This document shows positions 1 through 5,137 of a stretch of 7,280 bases of DNA, piece by piece. A model generated the notes under the pieces. That model saw only the letters and a list, made by a program, of their open reading frames with translations. It was not told the DNA's origin and ran no database searches. Where the stretch lies: assembly GCA_031426185.1 (NCBI GenBank), contig JANPKV010000073.1:1-7280 (forward strand), given 5' to 3'. Position numbers and translations under genes: made by a program. How positions within the stretch are numbered: position 1 is the stretch's first letter; the number at the start of each line of letters is the position of its first letter. Origin of the DNA: JAJNPS01 sp031426185 (lineage in GTDB: Bacteria > Pseudomonadota > Alphaproteobacteria > Rhodobacterales > Rhodobacteraceae).

Positions 1-153
1 GCCTGCTGCGGTAAAGACCATTTCGCCGTGGGCTGCGTCGCCCTTGAGGTCGGCCACCAGCGCCGGATCACCGCCGCGGGCCGCCGAGGCGAACCAGAGG
101 CCCACGGCCACGATCAGACCGAATACGACAAGATACCCCACGAACCGCCGCAT
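1..153 (-). CDS. Probable membrane-anchored c-type cytochrome, N-terminal part (cut by the window edge)
   Basis: Only the first 51 codons are present; the gene runs off the left edge. The ATG at complement 153 follows a good Shine-Dalgarno (AAGGA, complement 161-165, 7 nt away), so the start is well supported. The protein begins MRRFVGYLVVFGLIVAVGLW, an uncleaved signal anchor or signal peptide with a hydrophobic run at about residues 5-23. The exported part then reads GDPALVADLKGDAAHGEMVFTAAG. A stretch of the type GD-A-GE-VF-AAG just after an N-terminal helix is typical of the residues immediately before the CxxCH haem site in diheme cytochrome c subunits of membrane dehydrogenases. The haem motif itself would lie just outside the window and is not seen, so the cytochrome call is inference. 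It lies on the same strand as hpt and the small membrane protein, separated by a 139-bp gap that could hold its own promoter. Confidence 0.65.
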   Translation of the reverse strand, partial: MRRFVGYLVVFGLIVAVGLWFASAARGGDPALVADLKGDAAHGEMVFTAAG

Positions 154-169
154 CGAGGCTTCCTTTCCG

Positions 170-205
170 ATCAAGTCCGAGTCCAATCAAGTCGGAGACC
201 AATCA
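170..205. repeat. 16-bp tandem repeat (about 2.25 copies) upstream of the cytochrome-like gene
   Basis: ATCAAGTCCGAGTCCA at 170-185 is followed directly by ATCAAGTCGGAGACCA at 186-201 (14 of 16 identical), then ATCA at 202-205. On the minus strand this places two copies of GACTTGAT about one and a half helical turns apart, starting 17 nt upstream of the start codon of the gene at 153 and adjoining its Shine-Dalgarno. It could be a repeated regulator site or a chance slippage product. No function is established. Confidence 0.6.
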
Positions 206-292
206 CACCGAGAAAATCGACAGACATATTCCCAAGGATACCGGATTGCCGATGACTGGCCAGCATGCATTTTTCCCATCACATGGTTTTGC

Positions 293-457
293 TCAACGTG
301 CGGGCAGCGTCAGCCAGTCTGGCCAGCCAAACACCCGCTCGATGATCACCAGCGCCAGACAGGCGGCGACGATCCCCACCACCAGCTTGACGCGGTCCAT
401 CGACGGCGGATTGGCCACCCAGCCGCGCATCCGCACCAACCAGCCAAGGTAGTTCAC
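293..457 (-). CDS. Small single-pass membrane protein, 54 aa, GTG start overlapping the hpt stop
   Basis: Reading complement 457 to 293 gives a 54-residue protein starting VNYLGWLVRM (GTG read as Met). Residues 1-22 are basic and contain a NPPSMDR segment. A hydrophobic helix follows at about residues 23-40 (VKLVVGIVAACLALVIIE), then a short tail with GWPDWLTLPAR. The basic N-terminus suggests an N-in, C-out inner-membrane protein. The GTG start shares four bases (GTGA, complement 454-457) with the hpt stop, and a GGGG run lies a few bases upstream, so translation is probably coupled to hpt. I recognise the general pattern of a short NPPS-plus-TM-plus-WP(D/E) protein next to hpt in Rhodobacteraceae from memory only. 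No function is known to me. Other minus-strand reading across this region is in the wrong frame for this product. Confidence 0.72.
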   Translation of the reverse strand: MNYLGWLVRMRGWVANPPSMDRVKLVVGIVAACLALVIIERVFGWPDWLTLPAR

Positions 458-1023
458 GGTGTCGCCCCATCTTCGCTAACCGCGTCCTCGGTGAACCGCA
501 CCTTGCCGATATAGGGCAGGTTGCGGTTGCGTTGGGCAAAGTCGATGCCATAGCCCACGACGAATTCATCGGGGATCTGAAAGCCGGTCCATGTGGCCCT
601 GATATCGGTTTCGCGCCGAGACGGCTTGTCGAGCAGCGCGCAGACCTCGAGCCGTGCCGGTTCGCGCGTCAGCAACAGGTTGCGCACGTGCAACAAGGTG
701 AACCCGGTATCGACGATGTCCTCCACCACAAGCACGTCGCGCCCCGCAATTTCGCCCCGCAAGTCCTTGAGAATGCGGACTTCGCGGCTGGAATGCATCG
801 CGTCGCCATAAGATGACGCCTCCATGAAGTCGACTTCTACCGGCAGGTCAAGTTCCCGCACAAGATCGGCGATGAACACGAAGGAGCCGCGCAACAGACC
901 GACCACGACCAGTTTGTCGGTGCCGGCGAAATGCGCGGTGATATCGCGCGCAAGGCCCTCCACCCGGGCCGCAATGGCCTTGGCGCTGATCATCTGATCG
1001 ATCACATATTGGCGTGAGGTCAT
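454..1023 (-). CDS. hpt: Hypoxanthine phosphoribosyltransferase
   Basis: This is a purine salvage enzyme that joins hypoxanthine (often also guanine) to PRPP, giving IMP or GMP plus pyrophosphate in the cytoplasm. The 189-residue product is a full-length type I phosphoribosyltransferase. It has GLLRGSF (42-48), the diphosphate-binding loop, and DFMEASSYGD (65-74), the flexible active-site loop with the Ser-Tyr pair. It also has VVEDIVDTGFTL (99-110), the PRPP-binding signature with acidic pair E101-D102, then LDKPSRR (131-137) and FVVGYGID (154-161) in the purine-binding region. The ATG at complement 1023 is preceded by a very G-rich Shine-Dalgarno containing seven consecutive Gs. It is transcribed divergently from the COQ10-like gene, 66 bp away, and overlaps the small downstream membrane gene by GTGA. 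Nothing in the sequence suggests damage. Confidence 0.95.
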   Translation of the reverse strand: MTSRQYVIDQMISAKAIAARVEGLARDITAHFAGTDKLVVVGLLRGSFVFIADLVRELDLPVEVDFMEASSYGDAMHSSREVRILKDLRGEIAGRDVLVVEDIVDTGFTLLHVRNLLLTREPARLEVCALLDKPSRRETDIRATWTGFQIPDEFVVGYGIDFAQRNRNLPYIGKVRFTEDAVSEDGATP

Positions 1024-1089
1024 GCCCGCCCCCCCTTTACTTGGCCCCAGTCAATATCCAATACCAAGGACGAAGTCACCGAGAAGACG
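1024..1089. promoter_or_regulatory. Short divergent intergenic region between hpt and the COQ10-like gene
   Basis: These 66 bp must carry the translation signals, and probably the promoters, for both divergent genes. On the minus strand GTGACT, a 17-nt spacer and TATTGA form a candidate sigma70-type promoter for hpt, with four of six matches in each box. On the plus strand TTTACT (1036-1041) resembles a -35 box but no good -10 follows. A run of seven C (1029-1035) lies in the hpt ribosome-binding region. Assignment of the promoters is inference. Confidence 0.3.
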
Positions 1090-1584
1090 ATGCCCAGCCA
1101 TCACGAAACACGCGTTGTGCCCTACAGCGCCAGCCAGATGTATGATCTGGTGGCCGATGTCGCGTCATATCCGCAGTTCCTGCCGTGGAATTCTGCCGCG
1201 CGCATTCGCAGCCGCCGACCGATCGACGGGCCTTATGGCAAGGGCGAGGTGATGGAGGCGGATCTGGTGATCAGCTTCAAGGTCTTCCGCGAGCGTTTTG
1301 GCAGCCGGGTCAACCTGTGGCCCGAGTCCAGGCGGATCGAGACCGAGTACCTTGACGGTCCGTTCCGGCACATGCAGTCCACCTGGGCCTTTCGCGACGT
1401 GGAAGACGGATGCGAGATCACGTTCGACGTCGATTTCGAATTCCGCAACGCCTTGCTGCAGGGGATCATCGGGATCGTCTTTACCGACGCCATGCTGCGC
1501 GTTGTGCGCGCGTTCGAACGCCGGGCGGCAGCACTTCATAGTGTGCCGGGGCGAACCGGCGCGACCGGGACAACGGCGATCTGA
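1090..1584 (+). CDS. COQ10 / RatA family START-domain protein
   Basis: The 164-residue protein matches the polyketide-cyclase/START family that includes mitochondrial COQ10 and bacterial RatA. Typical landmarks are the N-terminal HHETRVVPYSASQMYDLVAD followed by V-SYPQFLPWNSAARI (about residues 26-39). There is a central segment RERFGSRVNLWPESRRIETEYLDGPFRHM, in which the EYLDGPF turn is characteristic, and WAFRD--DGCEITFDVDFEF (about 100-118). The amphipathic helix AMLRVVRAFERRAAAL lies near the end. COQ10 proteins bind ubiquinone and support its delivery or synthesis. E. coli RatA was reported to block 70S ribosome assembly, and annotations often carry the toxin name, but no antitoxin partner gene lies beside it here. 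I favour the ubiquinone-related role. The Shine-Dalgarno (GAGAAG at 1081-1086) is close and weak. It diverges from hpt and sits 132 bp upstream of clpP. Confidence 0.88.
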   Translation: MPSHHETRVVPYSASQMYDLVADVASYPQFLPWNSAARIRSRRPIDGPYGKGEVMEADLVISFKVFRERFGSRVNLWPESRRIETEYLDGPFRHMQSTWAFRDVEDGCEITFDVDFEFRNALLQGIIGIVFTDAMLRVVRAFERRAAALHSVPGRTGATGTTAI

Positions 1585-1597
1585 CGCAGGCCAGCCG

Positions 1598-1645
1598 ACA
1601 TTCCGGCCACAAACCGAATGTGAAAGGGGTGCCCTTGCAGCCCCC
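1598..1645 (+). other. Two imperfect hairpins between the COQ10-like gene and clpP
   Basis: ACATTCCGG (1598-1606) can pair with CCGAATGT (1614-1621), giving 8 bp with one bulged C and a 7-nt loop. Immediately after, GGGGTGC (1626-1632) can pair with GCA-CCCC (1637-1644, one bulged G) around a 4-nt loop. Neither is followed by a T-tract, so they are not typical rho-independent terminators. They could stabilise or end the upstream transcript, or be fortuitous in GC-rich DNA. Confidence 0.3.
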
Positions 1646-1663
1646 GTCACGCGGAACTAAGAC
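1635..1663 (+). promoter_or_regulatory. Weak candidate clpP promoter
   Basis: TTGCAG (1635-1640), a 17-nt spacer and TAAGAC (1658-1663) are spaced like a sigma70 promoter but match only three of six bases in each box. The CTTG at 1634-1637 also resembles a heat-shock -35 core, yet no matching -10 follows. The 132-bp gap makes a clpP promoter likely somewhere here; this placement is uncertain. Confidence 0.2.
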
Positions 1664-1716
1664 TCTGTCAATGATCGCACGATTATCTTGCGACCACCGA
1701 ACAGAGGCATCTCTCC

Positions 1717-2349
1717 ATGCGCGACCCCGTTGATCACTACATGAACACCCTTGTTCCCATGGTTGTCGAACAGACCAGCCGCGGGGAACGCGCTTACGAC
1801 ATCTTCAGCCGCATGCTGAAGGAGCGGATCATTTTCCTGGGCGGTCCGGTCCATGACGGCATGTCAAGCCTGATCTGTGCGCAGTTGCTGTTTCTGGAAT
1901 CGGAAAACCCGTCCAAGGAAATCAGCATGTACATCAACAGCCCCGGCGGCGTGGTGACATCAGGGCTGTCGATCTACGACACCATGCAATACATCAAGCC
2001 CAAGGTGTCCACGCTGGTGATCGGGCAGGCGGCCTCGATGGGGTCGCTGCTGCTCACCGGCGGCGAAAAGGGCATGCGGTTCGCCTTGCCCAATTCCGAG
2101 GTCATGGTTCACCAGCCCTCGGGCGGGTATCAGGGGCAGGCCACGGACATCCTGATCCATGCCGCCCATACGCAAAAGCTGAAAGAGCGGCTGAACAACA
2201 TCTATGTCAAGCACACGGGCCAATCGCTCGACGCGGTGACCGCAGCGCTTGAGCGCGACAACTTTCTGTCGGCACATGAGGCCAAGGAATGGGGTCTGAT
2301 CGACGAGATTCTCGAAAACCGCGGCAAGGCCGAAGACACCGACAAATAA
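1717..2349 (+). CDS. clpP: ATP-dependent Clp protease proteolytic subunit
   Basis: ClpP is the cytoplasmic serine peptidase that forms a double heptameric barrel and degrades proteins fed in by ClpX or ClpA. The 210-residue product has the Ser-His-Asp triad in standard context: S107 in GQAASMGS, H132 in MVHQPSGG and D181 in ERDNFLS. The spacings (25 and 49 residues) are the same as in E. coli ClpP. The N-terminal segment before ERAYDIFSRMLKERIIFLG (about 24-42) would include a short propeptide. MYINSPGGVVTSGLSIYDTM (71-90) is the conserved substrate-strand region. The start is supported by AGAGG at 1703-1707, 9 nt upstream. The C-terminus NRGKAEDTDK is charged. It lies 99 bp upstream of clpX, the usual arrangement, so ClpXP is encoded together. 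Full length, no defects. Confidence 0.98.
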   Translation: MRDPVDHYMNTLVPMVVEQTSRGERAYDIFSRMLKERIIFLGGPVHDGMSSLICAQLLFLESENPSKEISMYINSPGGVVTSGLSIYDTMQYIKPKVSTLVIGQAASMGSLLLTGGEKGMRFALPNSEVMVHQPSGGYQGQATDILIHAAHTQKLKERLNNIYVKHTGQSLDAVTAALERDNFLSAHEAKEWGLIDEILENRGKAEDTDK

Positions 2350-2388
2350 CGCAAGCGCGTGATCGCTCGGACTTACGGATAAATCGGA

Positions 2389-2417
2389 TTGTGAAGGCCA
2401 ACCCCTTGGCCTAAACT
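2389..2417 (+). promoter_or_regulatory. Candidate clpX promoter
   Basis: TTGTGA (2389-2394), exactly 17 nt, then TAAACT (2412-2417) gives four of six matches to each sigma70 box with ideal spacing. Transcription would begin near 2424, leaving a leader of about 25 nt that contains the clpX Shine-Dalgarno (AGAGG, 2437-2441). The spacer is made of an inverted repeat described separately. Prediction only. Confidence 0.42.
2395..2412. repeat. Perfect inverted repeat in the clpP-clpX gap
   Basis: AGGCCAA (2395-2401) and TTGGCCT (2406-2412) are perfect reverse complements separated by CCCC. The repeat fills the spacer of the candidate clpX promoter and touches the first base of its -10 box, a classic repressor position. 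As RNA it would be a 7-bp hairpin after clpP, but it lacks a T-tract, so a terminator is less likely. A smaller inverted repeat, TTCTT-TC-AAGAA (2417-2428), follows at the expected transcription start. Confidence 0.5.
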
Positions 2418-2448
2418 TCTTTCAAGAAAACGACGCAGAGGTCCAGGC

Positions 2449-3711
2449 ATGGCTACCAATACGGGCGACAGCAAGAACACGCTTTACTGTTCGTTCTGCG
2501 GCAAGAGCCAGCACGAAGTCAGGAAGCTGATTGCCGGCCCGACCGTGTTCATCTGCGACGAATGCGTCGAGTTGTGCATGGACATCATCCGCGAAGAGAC
2601 CAAGACGACCGGTCTCAAATCGTCAGACGGCGTGCCCACCCCGCGCGAGATCTGCAAGGTGCTGGACGATTATGTGATCGGCCAGATCCATGCCAAGCGG
2701 GTTCTGTCGGTGGCGGTCCACAACCACTACAAGCGGCTGAACCATTCGACCAAGACGGATATCGAGCTGTCAAAGTCGAACATCCTGCTGATCGGCCCCA
2801 CGGGCTGCGGCAAGACGCTGCTGGCACAGACGCTGGCGCGAATTCTGGATGTGCCGTTCACCATGGCCGATGCCACCACCCTGACCGAAGCCGGGTACGT
2901 GGGCGAGGATGTGGAGAACATCATCCTCAAGCTGCTGCAGGCGAGCGAGTACAATGTCGAACGCGCACAGCGCGGCATCGTCTATATCGACGAGGTCGAC
3001 AAGATCACGCGCAAGTCCGACAACCCCTCGATCACCCGCGACGTGAGCGGTGAGGGCGTGCAGCAGGCCTTGTTGAAGATCATGGAGGGCACCGTGGCCT
3101 CCGTGCCGCCACAGGGCGGGCGCAAGCATCCGCAGCAGGAATTCCTGCAGGTGGACACGACGAACATCCTGTTCATCTGTGGTGGTGCCTTTGCGGGTCT
3201 GGAAAAGATCATCGCGCAGCGCAACAAGGGATCGGGCATCGGCTTTGGTGCCGACGTCAAGGGCCCCGAGGAACGTGGTGCGGGTGAGTTGTTCAAGGAA
3301 CTGGAACCCGAGGATCTGCTGAAATTCGGTCTGATCCCGGAATTCGTCGGCCGCCTGCCGGTGATTGCCACGCTGACCGATCTGGACGAGGCCGCGCTGG
3401 TCACCATCCTGACCGAGCCGAAGAATGCCCTGGTCAAGCAATACCAGCGCCTGTTCGAGATCGAGGGCACCCGCCTGACCTTTACCCCCGACGCGCTGAC
3501 CTCCATCGCCAAGCGCGCGATCAAGCGCAAGACCGGGGCACGTGGCCTGCGCTCGATCATGGAGGATATCCTTCTGGACACCATGTTCGAACTGCCGGGC
3601 ATGGATTCGGTCGAAGAGGTCGTGGTGAAGGAAGATGCCGTGCAATCGGGCGGCAAGCCGATGCTGGTCTATACCGAGGCCGGCAAGAAAAAAGAGGCGG
3701 TGAAAGCCTGA
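2449..3711 (+). CDS. clpX: ATP-dependent Clp protease ATP-binding subunit ClpX
   Basis: ClpX is the hexameric AAA+ unfoldase that recognises tagged proteins, threads them through its pore and delivers them to ClpP. The 420-residue product is full length. A zinc-binding dimerisation domain lies at the N-terminus with Cys14, Cys17, Cys36 and Cys39 (CSFC and CDEC). Walker A is GPTGCGKT (116-123) and Walker B is IVYIDEVDK (177-185). The pore-1 loop is GYVGED (149-154) and the RKH substrate loop is at 225-227. The IGF ClpP-docking loop at 264-266 shows that it is built to work with ClpP rather than alone. The sensor-2 motif GAR is at 363-365. The start has AGAGG 7 nt upstream. clpP is the upstream neighbour, 99 bp away with its own candidate promoter between, and a strong terminator follows 33 bp after the stop. 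The lysine-rich end GKKKEAVKA is unremarkable. Confidence 0.99.
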   Translation: MATNTGDSKNTLYCSFCGKSQHEVRKLIAGPTVFICDECVELCMDIIREETKTTGLKSSDGVPTPREICKVLDDYVIGQIHAKRVLSVAVHNHYKRLNHSTKTDIELSKSNILLIGPTGCGKTLLAQTLARILDVPFTMADATTLTEAGYVGEDVENIILKLLQASEYNVERAQRGIVYIDEVDKITRKSDNPSITRDVSGEGVQQALLKIMEGTVASVPPQGGRKHPQQEFLQVDTTNILFICGGAFAGLEKIIAQRNKGSGIGFGADVKGPEERGAGELFKELEPEDLLKFGLIPEFVGRLPVIATLTDLDEAALVTILTEPKNALVKQYQRLFEIEGTRLTFTPDALTSIAKRAIKRKTGARGLRSIMEDILLDTMFELPGMDSVEEVVVKEDAVQSGGKPMLVYTEAGKKKEAVKA

Positions 3712-3744
3712 CCTCTTTCCACGCACTGCATGGATGACGGATCG

Positions 3745-3768
3745 ACGGGCCTTTCGGGGCCCGTTTTC
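3745..3768 (+). terminator. Rho-independent terminator after clpX
   Basis: ACGGGCC (3745-3751) pairs perfectly with GGCCCGT (3758-3764) around the loop TTTCGG, followed by TTTTC (3764-3768). The GC-rich 7-bp stem with a T-run, 33 bp after the clpX stop, is a standard intrinsic terminator and separates clpPX from the NDUFA12 cassette. Confidence 0.88.
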
Positions 3769-3790
3769 GTGTCTGGTAGCGCCCTGTCCA

Positions 3791-3833
3791 GGCGGCAAGG
3801 TTGCGTGAACCGGTGCCGCCGCGCCGCCTTGCC
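3791..3833 (+). other. Mutually exclusive hairpin options upstream of the NDUFA12-like gene
   Basis: GGCGGCA (3791-3797) can pair with TGCCGCC (3814-3820), or GGCAAGG (3794-3800) with CCTTGCC (3827-3833). Both stems are perfect 7-mers but share bases 3794-3797, so only one can form. This lies in the 186-bp gap between clpX and the next gene, where I find no convincing promoter. The DNA is very GC-rich, so chance is a serious alternative. Confidence 0.25.
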
Positions 3834-3897
3834 CCTAGACCTTGATCGGCGTTTGCGCCATATCAGGCGGGACGTCCAAGCAAAGGGTCTGGCCCAG

Positions 3898-4272
3898 ATG
3901 TATTTCCTCAAACGCCTGCTGACATGGTGGAATACCCAGACCCTCGGCACGCAGATTTTCACCGCGCGGCGGGGCATCAAAGTCGGCGAGGATGCTCAGG
4001 GCAACACCTATTACCAGACCCGCGACGCCAAGAAACGCTGGATCATCTACAATGGCGAGATGGAAGCAAGCCGCGTGTCGCCCGACTGGCACGGCTGGCT
4101 GCATTTCACCTGGAACGACCCGCCAACCACCGCTCCGCTGAAGAAGAAGGCCTGGGAAAAGCCGCATCAGGAAAACCTGACCGGAACGGCAGCAGCCTAT
4201 GCGCCGCCCGGGTCGATCCGCCGGGCAGAGCCCGTAGTCCGGCAGGATTACGAGGCATGGCGGCCCGAATGA
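3898..4272 (+). CDS. NDUFA12-family complex I accessory protein
   Basis: The 124-residue protein matches the NDUFA12 (B17.2) family, a small peripheral subunit of proton-pumping NADH:ubiquinone oxidoreductase shared by mitochondria and alphaproteobacteria. Landmarks are TWWNTQTLGTQIFTARRG (9-26), VGEDAQGNTYYQTRDAKKRW (29-48), then IIYNGEMEASRVSPDWHGWLH (49-69), which is the family hallmark. TWNDPPT and KKAWEKPHQENLTGTAAAYA follow. The family is tied to a late step of complex I assembly or to stability of the peripheral arm. I chose the ATG at 3898 (MYFLKRLL) because the open frame upstream runs back through the clpX terminator and has no family similarity. The AGGG at about 3884-3887 is a somewhat distant Shine-Dalgarno. 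It is not near the nuo operon here. Its stop overlaps the next gene, so the two are probably cotranslated. Confidence 0.92.
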   Translation: MYFLKRLLTWWNTQTLGTQIFTARRGIKVGEDAQGNTYYQTRDAKKRWIIYNGEMEASRVSPDWHGWLHFTWNDPPTTAPLKKKAWEKPHQENLTGTAAAYAPPGSIRRAEPVVRQDYEAWRPE

Positions 4273-4745
4273 TGGCCGAAAACCGGGCCGAGATTCTGGC
4301 CGGGGCCGCCGTTCTTGCCGTGGCGGTCGGGTTCCTGGTCTATGCCAACCGCGATTCCGCTTATGTCCAGACAGCCGGAACCTATCCGCTGACCGCCAGC
4401 TTTCGGTCGGTCGAGGGGATCACCGTGGGGTCCGACATCCGCATGGCGGGCGTGAAAGTCGGCACCATCACGGATCTGTCGCTCAATCCCGCAACCTTCA
4501 TGGCGGATGCGCAGTTGTCGGTTCGCAGCGATCTGGCCCTGCCTGACGACAGCGCCATCGTGATTTCGTCCGAGGGGCTGCTGGGCGGCAATTTCGTGGA
4601 AATCCTGCCGGGCGGGTCGCCTGACAACCTAGCACCCGGGTCCGAGATCGAGGATACCCAAGGGGCGGTCAGCATCGTCACCCTGTTGATGAAATTCGCA
4701 GGCGGCAGTGGCGGCGAGGCTGCGACCGACCCGGTCACCGAATGA
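4257..4745 (+). CDS. mlaD: MlaD-family (MCE domain) lipid-transport protein
   Basis: The product is up to 162 residues: a short N-terminal cytoplasmic segment, one transmembrane helix (about 14-30, ILAGAAVLAVAVGFLVY) and a periplasmic MCE domain (about 43-121). Typical MCE features are LTASFRSVEGITVGSDIRMAGVKVG (about 45-69), ALPDDSAIVISSEGLLGGNFVEILPGG (about 94-120) and a hydrophobic C-terminal helix IVTLLMKFAG. MlaD forms hexameric rings that pass phospholipids between membranes together with the MlaE permease and MlaF ATPase; neither is in this window, so this copy is an orphan locally. The gene symbol is by family and orthology is not proven. Three starts are possible. The ATG at 4257 has AGGA 9 nt upstream. 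The ATG at 4269 gives an ATGA overlap with the previous stop. The ATG at 4272 would start MAENRAEI, typical of relatives. The 3' end overlaps the next gene by ATGA. Confidence 0.9.
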   Translation: MAARMMAENRAEILAGAAVLAVAVGFLVYANRDSAYVQTAGTYPLTASFRSVEGITVGSDIRMAGVKVGTITDLSLNPATFMADAQLSVRSDLALPDDSAIVISSEGLLGGNFVEILPGGSPDNLAPGSEIEDTQGAVSIVTLLMKFAGGSGGEAATDPVTE

Positions 4746-5137
4746 AGGCGCTGATCGCAGGCCTTTGCGCAGGGTTGGTCCTAGCTGCGGCAGCGCAAGC
4801 AGCGGAGATGGTTCAGGCCGAGGCGGGGGTTTTGCGCTGGATCGACCGGCTGACGGGCGAGTCCGGCGATATGGAACTGGCACGCGGGCAATCGGCAACC
4901 AACGGGCGGCTGACAATCCTTCTGGATGAATGCCGCTATCCCGCAGACAACCCGGCAGGCGACGCCGAGGCGCATCTGACGGTTTCGGACACCATGCGGG
5001 CGGAGCCTGTGTTCAAGGGCTGGATGATCGCGTCCTCCCCTGCCTTGTCGGCGCTGGATCATCCGCGCTATGACGTCTGGGTGCTGTCTTGCGTCTATCC
5101 CGACATGCCCGCGACCGCCCCTGCCGAGGGCGAATAG
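4742..5137 (+). CDS. DUF2155-family secreted protein
   Basis: A 131-residue protein with a clear Sec signal peptide (MKALIAGLCAGLVLAAAAQA, cleavage expected after AQA at residue 20), so the mature form is periplasmic. The body shows the DUF2155 pattern: AGVLRWIDRLTGE (28-40), then LTILLDECRYPADNPAGDAEA (58-76) and FKGWMIASSPALSALDHPRYDVWVLSC (91-117). C64 and C117 are the only cysteines of the mature protein and could form a disulfide. The molecular function of the family is unknown. The start ATG shares ATGA with the end of the MCE gene. No Shine-Dalgarno is visible upstream, which points to translation by reinitiation. The coupling hints at a role in the same envelope process, by inference. 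The last 43 bp are also the antisense 3' end of aat. Confidence 0.9.
   Translation: MKALIAGLCAGLVLAAAAQAAEMVQAEAGVLRWIDRLTGESGDMELARGQSATNGRLTILLDECRYPADNPAGDAEAHLTVSDTMRAEPVFKGWMIASSPALSALDHPRYDVWVLSCVYPDMPATAPAEGE

Noticed and set aside
279..569. Minus-strand open frame of 96 codons overlapping hpt and the small membrane gene
   Set aside because: Different frame from both; the real products (hpt and the 54-aa membrane protein) explain the DNA, and this frame gives an arginine/alanine-rich product without recognisable features.
1090..1584. Toxin-antitoxin module (RatA annotation of the START protein)
   Set aside because: No adjacent RatB-like or antitoxin gene; the neighbours are hpt and clpP, and the protein fits the COQ10 group equally well.
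1687..1713. Heat-shock (RpoH-type) promoter CTTG-N17-CATCTC before clpP
   Set aside because: Transcription would begin inside the clpP coding sequence after its ribosome-binding site; coincidental match.
2770..3798. Long antisense open frames over clpX (342 codons, and 224 codons at 2982-3656)
   Set aside because: Typical antisense shadows of a high-GC gene; histidine/glutamine/leucine- or serine/arginine-rich with no family features, and the longer one runs into the clpX terminator region.
3730..3897. Upstream extension of the NDUFA12 reading frame to an ATG at 3730
   Set aside because: The extension reads through the clpX terminator hairpin and encodes residues unlike the family, which begins at the MYFLKRLL start.
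3924..4256. Upstream extension of the MlaD frame to an ATG at 3924
   Set aside because: This part is the +1 shadow of the NDUFA12 gene; MCE similarity and the membrane helix begin only after 4257.
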